Assembly (NCBI RefSeq): GCF_913773635.1
Contig: NZ_CAJYGQ010000007.1
Span: 124,001 to 188,000, forward strand
Direction: 5' to 3'
Length of the DNA: 64,000 nucleotides
Origin: an uncultured Mucilaginibacter sp.
GTDB lineage: Bacteria; Bacteroidota; Bacteroidia; Sphingobacteriales; Sphingobacteriaceae
A model generated the notes under the pieces. The model searched no databases, was not told where the DNA came from, and was given only the letters and a program-made list of their open reading frames with translations. The position numbers and the translations under genes were made by a program. Positions 8,833 through 18,264 of the stretch are shown here, in pieces (the stretch's first letter is position 1; each line of letters starts with the position of its first letter).

Positions 8833-8864
8833 AGGGTCGCTTAAATAAGCGGCCCTTTTTTTTT
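8833..8864 (+). terminator. Intrinsic terminator of trhO
   Basis: The hairpin GGGTCGCTTA / TAAGCGGCCC (one mismatch) with a short loop is followed by nine T residues, 11 bp after the trhO stop. Confidence 0.85.
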
Positions 8865-8910
8865 AAAAGGTTTAAAGCGTATTATCAAGATGGAGCAGGA
8901 TGGCTAATAA

Positions 8911-8929
8911 AAAGCTAAAATTTAGCTTT
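8911..8929. promoter_or_regulatory. Perfect 19-bp palindrome before the glycosidase cluster
   Basis: AAAGCTAAA, a central A, then TTTAGCTTT: perfectly symmetric over 19 bp and 22 bp before the ATG of the first GH28 gene. There is no T-run, so an operator is more likely than a terminator. The binding protein is unknown, and no regulator gene lies next to it. Confidence 0.45.
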
Positions 8930-8951
8930 ACCATGCCAATTAACCTGTATA

Positions 8952-10472
8952 ATGAAAAACCATATATTCCTGTTTGTCCTTTTTTTGCATACCGCAACGT
9001 TGGGATATGCAGCTACTGCACCAAAGCGATTGCTTGTAGCACCCGGAACTATTTCCGCTACATCGGCCACTTTGGTTTGGGAAAAAACCGCAGCCAGCGA
9101 TATCTACCACGTTATGCTTAATGGTAAGGAAATTGGTACAACAAATAAAACCAATTATATCGTTGCAGGTCTCAGTCCTTTAAAAACCTATAGCTGTGCT
9201 ATAAAAGCTGAAAATGCTGTAGGAAAACTATCAGCAGCAGGAAAAGCTGTTAAGTTTACCACAACGCCGCAAGGCAAAGTGATAACTGTTACTGATTTTG
9301 GTGCCAAAGGCGATGGCGTTACCCTGAACACTAAAGCAATACAAAAGGCAATTGATGCTTGTGATGAGTATGGAACCGTAATTATACCTGAAGGTACTTT
9401 TGTAAGTGGCGCGCTGTTTTTAAAAAGCCGCATGACGTTGCAAATTAATAAAGGTGGTATACTTAAAGGAAGCGCTAATACCGAAGATTATGAGCCGTTC
9501 ATAAATAATCGCTTTGAGGGCTGGGAAATGAAAACCTATGCCAGTCTTATTAACGCAGGAACAATGGACAATAAGGGCGATTATACAACCAGCCAAATTT
9601 CAATAAAGGGCGAAGGTACCATTAGTGGTGGAGGAGGAGCTTTAGGAAAGGCCATGATTGCGAAACATGGTATGCGCAGCCGCGGCCGCTTAATCATGCT
9701 GCTGAATTGTAAAGATGTTGAACTACAGGGACTGCAGATAAAAGACTCGCCTTGCTGGACTATTCATTACATTTATAGTAAAGGCATCACGTGCCATGAC
9801 CTGAATATAGTGAGTACCGCTCACAATGGTGACGGATTGGATCCGGATTCATCTGATGATAGTTACATTTTCAACTGCTCGTTTTCAACCGGTGATGACT
9901 GCATTGCTATCAAGTCTGGCAAAAACCCTGAAGGCTATACTATTGGCCGGCCAACCAGTAATGTACAAATAACACACTGTGATTTTACTCGCGGGCATGG
10001 CATATCAATAGGTAGTGAAATGTCGGGAGGGGTAAGCGATGTGTTAGTTAGAGACTGTACTGCCGGGGCGCTTTTGCATGGCATGCAAATAAAAGGTACC
10101 AAAGAGCGGGGAGGTTACGTTAAAAACGTAACAGTAACTGATTGCCAGCTGCTGAAGATCACTATATTTTCGGCATTGAATTATAATAATGATGGCGCCG
10201 CGGCTCCTGAGCCACCTGGGTTTGAAAACTTCAAGTTTGCCAACATTGATTTAACTAAGGCTACATTAAAAGATCCTGTTATAAACATTAACGGGTTTAA
10301 AGATGCGATGCATAAACTTAAAAACGTTAGGTTTAACAAAATAACGCTGCCTGTAGGTGCAAAGGTGGTAGTAAATGATGCACAAAATGTAAGGTTTGTA
10401 AACGTGAAAACGCTTAACGGAAACAAGCCGGAATATACCTTAAGCAATAGCACCGAAACTACTTATCAATAA
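8952..10472 (+). CDS. Exported GH28 polygalacturonase-type pectinase with N-terminal fibronectin III domain
   Basis: A 506-residue secreted glycoside hydrolase. A signal peptide ends near residue 22. Residues about 27-105 form a fibronectin type III-like domain. The GH28 beta-helix follows (VTDFGAKGDGVTLNTKAIQ). Catalytic landmarks of the family are present: DGLDPD near residue 294, GDDCIAIKSG near 314-323, and GHGISIGSE near 348. The usual RIK motif reads QIKGT, a small departure. Family members hydrolyse galacturonan or rhamnogalacturonan chains; the exact substrate cannot be read from sequence. It is first of four co-directional glycosidase genes (next gene 48 bp away), which points to pectin side-chain and backbone breakdown in the periplasm or at the surface. 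Confidence 0.93.
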   Translation: MKNHIFLFVLFLHTATLGYAATAPKRLLVAPGTISATSATLVWEKTAASDIYHVMLNGKEIGTTNKTNYIVAGLSPLKTYSCAIKAENAVGKLSAAGKAVKFTTTPQGKVITVTDFGAKGDGVTLNTKAIQKAIDACDEYGTVIIPEGTFVSGALFLKSRMTLQINKGGILKGSANTEDYEPFINNRFEGWEMKTYASLINAGTMDNKGDYTTSQISIKGEGTISGGGGALGKAMIAKHGMRSRGRLIMLLNCKDVELQGLQIKDSPCWTIHYIYSKGITCHDLNIVSTAHNGDGLDPDSSDDSYIFNCSFSTGDDCIAIKSGKNPEGYTIGRPTSNVQITHCDFTRGHGISIGSEMSGGVSDVLVRDCTAGALLHGMQIKGTKERGGYVKNVTVTDCQLLKITIFSALNYNNDGAAAPEPPGFENFKFANIDLTKATLKDPVININGFKDAMHKLKNVRFNKITLPVGAKVVVNDAQNVRFVNVKTLNGNKPEYTLSNSTETTYQ

Positions 10473-10520
10473 CCGCAAACAGTAGAGCACAGACTCAATC
10501 AAGTAAAGTTAACTCAATAT

Positions 10521-11774
10521 ATGATCAGGAAAATACTTTTTATAGCCGGTTTGGCAACCCTATCGCTCGCTGCACATGCGCAGGATTATGTTATAACCAA
10601 GTATGGCGTAAAAAATGGCGACAGCACTAAATTGAATACTAAAGCAATACAGGCGGTAATTGACAGGGCTGCAAAAAAAGGTGGTACTGTAGTTATTCCA
10701 AAAGGTACCTTTTTGAGCGGTGCCTTGTTTTTTAAGCCTAAAACCAAATTGCGGTTAGAGAGTGGCGCAGTGCTTAAAGGATCAGACAATATTGCCAACT
10801 ATCCGCTTATCCCATCGCGCATGGAAGGGCGCTCGCAAAATTATTATGCGGCTTTGGTTAATGCTTATAAAGTGCCAGGCTTTAGTATTACTGGTCCGGG
10901 TACTATCAATGGTAACGGTGCGAAATTCTGGAGCTACTTTTGGTTTTACCGCGATTCAATGAAACGTGTGGGCAAAGAGGCCACCAACCTTGAGGTGCAT
11001 CGCCCGCGCCTTGTTTTTATTTGGGGAAGCAACAACGTAAAAATCAAAAACGTAAAGCTGCATAACTCCGGTTTTTGGACAACTCACCTGTATCAAAGCA
11101 ACAACGTTGTTATAGAAGATTGTGACATACGCTCGCCTTATAAGCCCGTACCCGCTCCAAGTACCGATGGCGTGGATATTGACGTTTGTAAAAACGTAAC
11201 CGTGCGTAATTGCTACATTTCGGTAAATGATGATGGTGTTTGCATTAAAGGAGGCAAAGGGCCCACCGCTCATAAGCTACCTGAAAATGGTATTGTTGAA
11301 AATGTGTTGGTAGAGGGCTGTACCTTTGGCGAGTCGCACGCGGCGCTTACTTTTGGGAGTGAGAGTATACATGCCCGTAACGTGGTAATGCGTAACTGCA
11401 AAATCAACAGTACAACGCCACTTTTCCGCTTTAAAATGCGCCCCGATACTTACCAGCATTTTGAGCAAATCACTGTTGAAAACGTTACCGGCAAAGCCGG
11501 CGTAATATTTGAAATTGCGCCATGGAAACAGTTTTTTGACTTAGGTGGCAGCACCGAAAAACCATTTGGCACCGTAAACGACATTACTATCCGTAACATC
11601 AAAATTGAATGCGACCAGGTAGCGCACATACAAGGTAACCCCAATGATAAAGTATCGGGCATAACGTTCTCTAACATTGAGGCAACCGCTAAAAAGCCGG
11701 GTATTAAAAATGTGTATGAGGGTGTTAAGCTCGAGAACGTAGTGATTAACGGTCAACCTTACACTTTAAAATAA
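10521..11774 (+). CDS. Exported GH28 polygalacturonase-family enzyme, second copy
   Basis: A 417-residue GH28 enzyme with a signal peptide ending at AHAQ (about residue 21) and no fibronectin domain. The family N-terminus (YGVKNGDSTKLNTKAIQ) is followed by STDGVDID near residue 214 and VNDDGVCIKGG near 236, carrying the catalytic aspartates. The GHG site of classical polygalacturonases is replaced by ESHAALTFGSE (near 270) and the RIK site by FRFKMRPDT. These changes resemble GH28 subgroups with substrates other than plain homogalacturonan. It shares the layout of the preceding GH28 protein but is clearly diverged, so it is not a recent duplicate. The downstream GH2 gene begins 39 bp later, consistent with one operon. 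Confidence 0.92.
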   Translation: MIRKILFIAGLATLSLAAHAQDYVITKYGVKNGDSTKLNTKAIQAVIDRAAKKGGTVVIPKGTFLSGALFFKPKTKLRLESGAVLKGSDNIANYPLIPSRMEGRSQNYYAALVNAYKVPGFSITGPGTINGNGAKFWSYFWFYRDSMKRVGKEATNLEVHRPRLVFIWGSNNVKIKNVKLHNSGFWTTHLYQSNNVVIEDCDIRSPYKPVPAPSTDGVDIDVCKNVTVRNCYISVNDDGVCIKGGKGPTAHKLPENGIVENVLVEGCTFGESHAALTFGSESIHARNVVMRNCKINSTTPLFRFKMRPDTYQHFEQITVENVTGKAGVIFEIAPWKQFFDLGGSTEKPFGTVNDITIRNIKIECDQVAHIQGNPNDKVSGITFSNIEATAKKPGIKNVYEGVKLENVVINGQPYTLK

Positions 11775-11813
11775 ATTTGTAATTTGCGGGCTCACCAACC
11801 CAAAAATTACTTA

Positions 11814-14267
11814 ATGAAACGTTTATTGCTAACTGCCATTTTAACGCCGGCAGTGCTAACTATTAGTGCGTATAAGCTAAAGGCACAAGAACGCAAAGAA
11901 TACCTGTTAGACAAAGGCTGGGCATTTACCCGCGGAGAGCAGGCCGATGCCGCTAACCCAACCTTCAATGATAAAAAGTGGGAAACGGTAACAATTCCGC
12001 ATGATTGGGCTATTAAAGGGCCGTTTGATGGTAATAACGACATTCAAAAAGTAAAAATTGAGCAAAACGGGGAGCAAACTGCATCGGTTAAATCGGGCCG
12101 TACAGGTGGCTTACCGTTTATAGGTATTGGCTGGTACAGGCTTAAGTTTAGCGCCCCGCAATTTACTGCAGGTAAAAAGGCTTCACTAATTTTTGATGGA
12201 GCCATGAGCAATGCCAAGGTTTATGTAAATGGTAAAGAGGTTGGTATGTGGCCTTATGGCTACAACTCTTTTCACTTTGATGTAACTAATTACTTAAAAC
12301 CTGGTGCTGATAACATTCTGGCTGTGCGTCTTGAAAACAAGCCACAGTCATCGCGCTGGTATCCGGGCGCGGGTTTGTACCGTAATGTACACCTGGTGGT
12401 TACCAATGATGCCCATATACCCGTTTGGGGAACATACATAACTACTCCTGTAATTGAAAAGGATTTTGCCCGCGTGCAAATACAAACCAAAGTAGCAGCA
12501 AGTAAATTTAGTGCACTTAAGCTGGTAACGTCCATTACCGACCCGCAAGGTAAACAAGTGGCCGAAGGTTCATCAACATTGGCTCAAACAGATTTAAATA
12601 CATTTTCGCAAAGCATTGCTGTTAAAAGCCCTCAGCTATGGTCGCCTGAAACGCCGGTGCTTTACACCGCAACTTCAAAGGTTTATGATGGCAGCAAACT
12701 GGTTGATGAGTACACTACTAAATTTGGCATACGGTCAATTAAATTTGAAGCAGGTAATGGCTTTTTTTTGAATGGAAAAGTACGCAAGTTTAAAGGTGTA
12801 TGTAACCATCACGATTTAGGGCCTTTGGGTGCCGCCATTAATAAAGCTGCACTACGCAGGCAGTTGGCTATTTTGAAAGATATGGGTTGCGATGCCATAC
12901 GTACCTCGCATAATATGCCTGCCCCCGAGCTGGTTGAGCTTTGCGACGAAATGGGCTTTATGATGATGGTAGAATCATTTGATGAGTGGAAGACGCCTAA
13001 AGTGAAAAACGGTTACAGCAACTATTTTGATCAATGGGCCGAAAAAGATATGGTGAACATGATTCATCGCGACCGTAATCACCCAAGTGTAATTATGTGG
13101 AGCATTGGTAACGAGGTGCCTGATCAGGGTGCAAAAAACGGGCAGAAGATTGCTAAGTTTCTGCAAGACATTTGCCACCGCGAGGATCCAAGCCGTCCTG
13201 TAACAGCCGGAATGGATAAAATTGATGCTGCCATTAACAACAACTTTGCAGCGGTGATGGATATTGCCGGGTTCAATTACAAGCCTGCCCGTTACGAGGA
13301 GGCTAACCTGAAACTACCACAAGGTTTTATTTTGGGTACCGAAACAGCCTCAACCGTTAGCTCAAGAGGTGTTTACAAATTTCCGGTTGAATTTTACAAA
13401 GAAAAGCAATACGATGATAATCAAAGCTCATCATATGACTTTGAGGCTTGCCCATGGTCTCAGGTGCCTGACGACGAATTTGTAAAGCAGGATGACTTGA
13501 AATTTGTAATTGGTGAATTTGTATGGACGGGTTTTGATTATTTAGGAGAGCCTACACCTTATGACACCAAATGGCCGTCGCACAGCTCATATTTCGGTAT
13601 TATAGATTTGGCCGGTTTACCTAAAGACCGCTTTTACTTATACCGCGCTAACTGGAATACCGAAAAACCAACCCTGCATGTACTTCCACACTGGACATTT
13701 CCGGGTCGTGAAGGGCAGGTTACCCCTGTTTTTTGCTACACAAGCTATCCATCGGCAGAGTTATTTGTGAATGGTAAAAGCATGGGCAAGCAGGAAAAAA
13801 GCAAGGCAAGCAATCAAAACCGCTACCGCTTAATGTGGAAAGATGTTGTTTACCAACCCGGAAATATTAAGGTTGTCGCTTATGACGCTAACGGCAAAAT
13901 AGCTGCCGAACAAACTATTAAAACAGCCGGCAAGCCGCATCACATTGAATTAACGGCCGACCGCGCAACCATTGATGCCGATGGTAAGGATTTATCATAC
14001 ATTACCGCAAAGGTTTGTGATGCCAATGGTAACCTGTGCCCCGATGCAACTAATTTATTAAGCTTTAAAGTAGCTGGTGCAGGTAGTTACAAGGTAGTTG
14101 CCAACGGCGATGCCACCAACCTGCAGCCCTTCCACAAGCCGCAAATGAATGCATTTAGCGGTATGTTGGTAGCAACCGTACAATCAGCGGAAAAGCCCGG
14201 GAAAATTACCTTTACAGCCTCAGGCAAAGGTCTTAAAGACGGCGTAATTACTTTAACAAGTAAATAG
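11814..14267 (+). CDS. Exported GH2 beta-galactosidase-type glycosidase
   Basis: A family 2 retaining glycoside hydrolase of 817 residues with the usual order: signal peptide, sugar-binding sandwich (LDKGWAFTRGEQ, then WETVTIPHDWAIKGPF), immunoglobulin-like domain, TIM barrel, and C-terminal sandwich domains of the DUF4982 type. The acid/base is Glu434 in SIGNEVPDQG and the nucleophile is Glu568 in VIGEFVWTGFDYLGEP. The HVLPHWTFPGREG segment is typical of Bacteroidota beta-galactosidases, though beta-glucuronidase or related activity cannot be excluded. A TTG at 11784 would extend it by ten residues, but the ATG at 11814 begins a normal signal peptide. A perfect hairpin follows the gene. It probably removes galactose side chains released from pectin. 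Confidence 0.92.
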   Translation: MKRLLLTAILTPAVLTISAYKLKAQERKEYLLDKGWAFTRGEQADAANPTFNDKKWETVTIPHDWAIKGPFDGNNDIQKVKIEQNGEQTASVKSGRTGGLPFIGIGWYRLKFSAPQFTAGKKASLIFDGAMSNAKVYVNGKEVGMWPYGYNSFHFDVTNYLKPGADNILAVRLENKPQSSRWYPGAGLYRNVHLVVTNDAHIPVWGTYITTPVIEKDFARVQIQTKVAASKFSALKLVTSITDPQGKQVAEGSSTLAQTDLNTFSQSIAVKSPQLWSPETPVLYTATSKVYDGSKLVDEYTTKFGIRSIKFEAGNGFFLNGKVRKFKGVCNHHDLGPLGAAINKAALRRQLAILKDMGCDAIRTSHNMPAPELVELCDEMGFMMMVESFDEWKTPKVKNGYSNYFDQWAEKDMVNMIHRDRNHPSVIMWSIGNEVPDQGAKNGQKIAKFLQDICHREDPSRPVTAGMDKIDAAINNNFAAVMDIAGFNYKPARYEEANLKLPQGFILGTETASTVSSRGVYKFPVEFYKEKQYDDNQSSSYDFEACPWSQVPDDEFVKQDDLKFVIGEFVWTGFDYLGEPTPYDTKWPSHSSYFGIIDLAGLPKDRFYLYRANWNTEKPTLHVLPHWTFPGREGQVTPVFCYTSYPSAELFVNGKSMGKQEKSKASNQNRYRLMWKDVVYQPGNIKVVAYDANGKIAAEQTIKTAGKPHHIELTADRATIDADGKDLSYITAKVCDANGNLCPDATNLLSFKVAGAGSYKVVANGDATNLQPFHKPQMNAFSGMLVATVQSAEKPGKITFTASGKGLKDGVITLTSK

Positions 14268-14271
14268 TTTT

Positions 14272-14300
14272 AGCATTGCTCTCAGGAGCAATGCTCCTTG
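14272..14300 (+). terminator. Hairpin after the GH2 gene
   Basis: AGCATTGCTC (14272-14281) and GAGCAATGCT (14286-14295) form a perfect 10-bp stem with a TCAG loop, followed by CCTTGTTTCTT. The weak T-tract suggests partial termination or mRNA protection between the GH2 and GH97 genes. Confidence 0.6.
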
Positions 14301-14348
14301 TTTCTTCAAACAAATCAGCATTACATAATTTCCGATACCTTAAAATAA

Positions 14349-16217
14349 ATGAGAATATCAAAAGCCGCTACAACAGCCTTACTGGTTTTTGCTGCTACAT
14401 CAGCTTTTTCACAAAGCCAAACAGTTAACATATCAAGCCCGGATAAACGAATTGTATTAACCGTAACAAGTGCTGATAAAAAGTTGAGTTATATGGTTAA
14501 GGCAGATAACCAATCCATCATTAACAAATCGGCGCTGGGTTTGGTGGCCGATGGTGAAGATTTGGGACAAAATACAAAAATAACGGGTAAAGCTGTGGTA
14601 AGCATCATAAATGAAAGTTACCCCGTTATAGGCAATCATACAAAAGCTGTTAATTATGCCAATGAAGCTCAGATTCCGTTTACCGCTCACGGCAAATCAA
14701 TGGCACTTATTGTGAGGGTTTATAATGATGGTGTTGCTTTAAGATACACCATCGCATCTGCCCTAAAACATATCGACTCTGAACGTACCGCCTGGACCTT
14801 GCCACAGAACGTAAAGAAGATAGCCTGGGCTGATTTTCATCAGAGCTACGAGGGGGTAAACTATGTGACTCCACTTAATGAAGTGCCCGAAGGGAAGGTT
14901 ATAATGCCGCCCGTAACTTTTCAGGCCGGAAATTATTACGTTGCTTTATCTGAAGCCGACTGTGAGAGCTTTGCCGATATGGCGCTCACCCGCACCGGTA
15001 ATACCTTCAGCGTAGCCTATCCCTTTGCCCAAAAGGGTTGGAATGTAATTCAGCCGTCGAAGCAAGTTTACTTAAACGGAACATATAAAGGCAAAATGGT
15101 GTCGCCTTGGCGTACAACGCTTATTGCACGTTCCTTAAACGCGTTGGTTAATTCTGATTTAATTACTAACCTATGTCCGCCGCCTGCTAAAGGAAGCAAC
15201 TTTTCATGGGTTAAGCCTGGCCGTAGCTTATGGCAGTGGTGGAGCGTAGGCGCGCCAAAATTTGAAGATCAGAAAAATTGGTACAACGCAGCTGCAAAAC
15301 TTACCTGGGAATATTACCTGGTTGATGACGGCTGGCGCAACTGGAGACAAGAGGGCAAAGATCAGTGGCAGTTACTGAAAGAAGTAATTGACTATGGCAA
15401 AACCGTAGGTGTAAAATCATTGGTGTGGGTTGATTCAAAAGAGTTTAGGAAAGCTACCGAGCGCCGCGCCTACCTGCAAAAGGTAAAAGAAGCCGGTGCG
15501 GTAGGTATTAAAATTGACTTTATTCCTGATGCTGATGCCGACATTATGCAATGGTATGCGGAAACGCAGCAGGACTGTGCCAAGCTAAAACTGTTGCTTA
15601 ACTTTCATGGCAGTGTAAAGCCAACGGGCCTTAATCGTACTTATCCTAACGATATTACCCGCGAAGCTATACGTGGCAACGAATATCACATGACAAAGTA
15701 CAAAAGGGTTATGCCTCCACAACATGACGTAACTGTACCGTTCACCCGTTATCTTAATGGTCCGGCCGATTTTACATCAGTTATACTTAACCCCGATGAA
15801 TTGGCCACTACAAAGTTTACCTGGCCGCATGAATTTGCACAAGCTATAGTTTATACATCGCCAATAATTCACTTTGCCGATAAGTATGAGCTATACCTTG
15901 AAAACCCTATGCTTGATTTATTTAAGCAGGTACCCACCACCTGGGATGAGACAAGGGTACTATCATGCAGTAGCTTAGGTGACGTAGTTGCCTATGCGCG
16001 CCGCAAAGGTACTTCATGGTGGATAGGGGTGATGAATGGTGGCAACGAACGTGAAGTTAAAATACCACTTAACTTTCTCACAAAACCAGTTAAGGGTATG
16101 CTGGTATATGACGGTGAAACAAACACCAGTGTAAACAAAAGCGAGAAAACTGTTACGCCTAAAGATGTACTTACCATAAAGCTGCGCCCCAGCGGTGGTT
16201 TTGTAGCTAAACTTTAA
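14349..16217 (+). CDS. Exported GH97 alpha-glycosidase, probably retaining (alpha-galactosidase-like)
   Basis: A 622-residue GH97 enzyme. A signal peptide ends near residue 22 (SAFSQ). An N-terminal beta-sandwich domain (SPDKRIVLTVTSADKKLSYMV) precedes the TIM barrel (WEYYLVDDGWRNW) and a C-terminal beta domain. The family contains inverting alpha-glucosidases (SusB type) and retaining alpha-galactosidases. In the retaining group an aspartate on a barrel strand is the nucleophile, while inverting members have Gly there. Here that strand reads GIKIDFIPD (Asp390), which favours the retaining group; this rests on family knowledge, not alignment. It is last in the four-gene glycosidase run, 81 bp after the GH2 gene with a hairpin between them. 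Confidence 0.9.
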   Translation: MRISKAATTALLVFAATSAFSQSQTVNISSPDKRIVLTVTSADKKLSYMVKADNQSIINKSALGLVADGEDLGQNTKITGKAVVSIINESYPVIGNHTKAVNYANEAQIPFTAHGKSMALIVRVYNDGVALRYTIASALKHIDSERTAWTLPQNVKKIAWADFHQSYEGVNYVTPLNEVPEGKVIMPPVTFQAGNYYVALSEADCESFADMALTRTGNTFSVAYPFAQKGWNVIQPSKQVYLNGTYKGKMVSPWRTTLIARSLNALVNSDLITNLCPPPAKGSNFSWVKPGRSLWQWWSVGAPKFEDQKNWYNAAAKLTWEYYLVDDGWRNWRQEGKDQWQLLKEVIDYGKTVGVKSLVWVDSKEFRKATERRAYLQKVKEAGAVGIKIDFIPDADADIMQWYAETQQDCAKLKLLLNFHGSVKPTGLNRTYPNDITREAIRGNEYHMTKYKRVMPPQHDVTVPFTRYLNGPADFTSVILNPDELATTKFTWPHEFAQAIVYTSPIIHFADKYELYLENPMLDLFKQVPTTWDETRVLSCSSLGDVVAYARRKGTSWWIGVMNGGNEREVKIPLNFLTKPVKGMLVYDGETNTSVNKSEKTVTPKDVLTIKLRPSGGFVAKL

Positions 16218-16243
16218 TCAACAGTATTTCTATCTCATAATTA

Positions 16244-16288
16244 ACAAAAAGAGCCGTCCTGCTGATAGCAAGATGGCTCTTTTTATTG
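16244..16288. terminator. Bidirectional terminator between the GH97 gene and glmS
   Basis: An AAAAAGAGCC(G)TC arm pairs with GA(T)GGCTCTTTTT around a short loop. T-runs flank it on both strands, and the two genes converge here. Confidence 0.8.
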
Positions 16289-16305
16289 TTACTAAATGGT
16301 GTTAA

Positions 16306-18141
16306 TTATTCAACGGTTACCGACTTAGCCAGGTTACGGGGCTGATCAACGTTACAGCCGCGCATTACGGCAATGTGGTATGATAATAGTTGAAGTGGTA
16401 TTGTAGCCAATAGTGGTACAAATGGTTCGGCTGTTTGAGGAATTTCTATGGCGTAGTCTGCCATGCTTTTTACCTCGGTGTCGCCTTCGGTTACAATGGC
16501 AATTATATGTCCGCCACGGGCTTTAACCTCCTGAATGTTGCTTATTACCTTTTCATAAGATGAGTGCTTGGTGGCAATCACTACTACCGGCATTTCATCA
16601 TCAATAAGTGCAATTGGTCCGTGTTTCATTTCGGCTGCCGGATAGCCTTCGGCATGTATGTATGAAATTTCTTTTAGCTTCAATGCACCCTCCAAAGCAA
16701 CCGGGAATGAGCTTCCACGACCAAGGAACAGGCAATTGCGGCTGTCTTTAAACTTCGCTGCAATACTTTGTATATGGTCGTTAGCTTTTAGGGCTTTTTC
16801 AACAAGCTCAGGTATTTCGTTTAGCTCAGTTAAATACTCAATAAGTTTGTTACGGGCAATGGTGCCGCGTTGTTGTGCAATATAAAAGGCAATAAGCGTT
16901 AAAACGCTCACTTGTGCGGTGAAGGCTTTGGTTGATGCTACACCAATTTCGGGGCCTGCATGTGTGTAAACCCCGGCATGCGTAGTACGCGGAATAGATG
17001 CACCTACTACGTTACAAATACCAAAAATGGTAGCGCCTTTTTCTTTAGCCAGCTCAATAGCAGCCATGGTATCGGCCGTTTCACCTGATTGTGAAATGGC
17101 AATCACAACGTCTTTTTCGCTGATAATTGGGTTGCGATACCTGAATTCAGAGGCATACTCAACCTCAACAGGTACACGCGCATATTCTTCAATAAGGTAT
17201 TCGCCAACCAAACCTGCATGCCATGATGTACCACACGCAACTATAATAATGCGGTCAACGTTTTTAAGCTTGTCGGCATACTCTTTTAAGCCACCCAGTT
17301 GCACCTTACCTTGCTGAGGGTATATACGGCCACGCATACAATCGCGTATTGAGCGGGGCTGTTCATATATCTCCTTTAGCATAAAGTGCTCGTAGCCGCC
17401 TTTTTCAAGCATCTCAAGCTGGATGTCTAACCGTTGAATGTATGGTACCTGAACGGTGTTGTCAATATTCTTAATGAGTAAATCATCGCGGCGTATGTAT
17501 GCAATCTCATTATCGTTTAGATAGATTACATTTTTAGTATACTCCACTATAGGCGTAGCATCAGATGCCACAAAATATTCACCTTCACCAACGCCTATAA
17601 CCATCGGGCTGCCTTTGCGGGCCGCAATGATCTGGTCGGGTTCATCAGTGCTCATAATAACAATGGCATAAGCGCCCACAACTTTTGTTAAAGCTATGCG
17701 CACCGCCTCCCTTAATTCAAGGCCGGTTTCGTTTTGTATGTCCTCAACAAAGTGAATCAAAACTTCGGTGTCGGTATCGCTTTTAAAAACGTGTCCTTTA
17801 GCCAGTAAAGCCTCTTTAATAACAGCGTAGTTTTCAATAATACCGTTATGTATAATGGTCAGCTTACGGTTTCCTGATGAGTGCGGGTGTGAGTTACGAT
17901 CACTTGGTGCACCATGTGTAGCCCAACGCGTATGCCCCATGCCTAAAGTAGCCTGGGTATTTATGCCTTTAACAAAGTTCTCCAGATCGCTTACCTTGCC
18001 GGCTTTTTTGTAAACCTTGAGTTCTTTATCCAGCAACGCTACGCCGGCACTATCGTAACCACGATACTCTAACCGGTGTAAGCCTTTAATTATAATGGGA
18101 TAGGCATCTCTGTGACCTATGTAACCTACAATTCCGCACAT
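16306..18141 (-). CDS. glmS: Glutamine-fructose-6-phosphate aminotransferase (isomerising)
   Basis: GlmS makes glucosamine-6-phosphate, the entry point to UDP-GlcNAc for peptidoglycan and LPS. The 611-residue product has the family's standard length. It begins MCGIVGYIGHRDA, in which Cys2 becomes the N-terminal nucleophile of the glutaminase domain. Two SIS sugar-isomerase domains follow (CGTSWHAG, ISQSGETADT, then GRGSSFPVALEGALKLKE and MKHGPIAL), with the C-terminal DQPRNLAKSVTVE. No glmS ribozyme is expected in this phylum and I see none in the leader. Upstream lies a terminator, so it is transcribed separately from the DUF4270 gene. Confidence 0.98.
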   Translation of the reverse strand: MCGIVGYIGHRDAYPIIIKGLHRLEYRGYDSAGVALLDKELKVYKKAGKVSDLENFVKGINTQATLGMGHTRWATHGAPSDRNSHPHSSGNRKLTIIHNGIIENYAVIKEALLAKGHVFKSDTDTEVLIHFVEDIQNETGLELREAVRIALTKVVGAYAIVIMSTDEPDQIIAARKGSPMVIGVGEGEYFVASDATPIVEYTKNVIYLNDNEIAYIRRDDLLIKNIDNTVQVPYIQRLDIQLEMLEKGGYEHFMLKEIYEQPRSIRDCMRGRIYPQQGKVQLGGLKEYADKLKNVDRIIIVACGTSWHAGLVGEYLIEEYARVPVEVEYASEFRYRNPIISEKDVVIAISQSGETADTMAAIELAKEKGATIFGICNVVGASIPRTTHAGVYTHAGPEIGVASTKAFTAQVSVLTLIAFYIAQQRGTIARNKLIEYLTELNEIPELVEKALKANDHIQSIAAKFKDSRNCLFLGRGSSFPVALEGALKLKEISYIHAEGYPAAEMKHGPIALIDDEMPVVVIATKHSSYEKVISNIQEVKARGGHIIAIVTEGDTEVKSMADYAIEIPQTAEPFVPLLATIPLQLLSYHIAVMRGCNVDQPRNLAKSVTVE

Positions 18142-18216
18142 AATATGAAATTGAATTAAAATGTATTAAAACGAAAAAATGCTGTTAGCAGTATGTACTA
18201 TCTTACTAAGAAGTTC

Positions 18217-18224
18217 CAAATATA
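18217..18224 (-). promoter_or_regulatory. Candidate -7 element of the glmS promoter
   Basis: The minus strand reads TATATTTG, an exact TAnnTTTG match, 75 bp before the glmS ATG and just after the terminator of the upstream gene. No TTTG box is seen at the right distance. Confidence 0.45.
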
Positions 18225-18235
18225 CTATTGCAAAA

Positions 18236-18262
18236 AAAATCCCCGCTAGGCAGGGAATTTTT
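18236..18262 (-). terminator. Intrinsic terminator of the DUF4270 gene
   Basis: On the minus strand CCCTGC / GCGGGG form a short GC-rich stem, flanked by A-rich sequence and followed by a run of eight T residues. Confidence 0.75.
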
Positions 18263-18264
18263 AT

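Noticed and set aside
18142..18235. glmS ribozyme in the glmS leader
   Set aside because: The leader is short and AT-rich, without the conserved ribozyme core.
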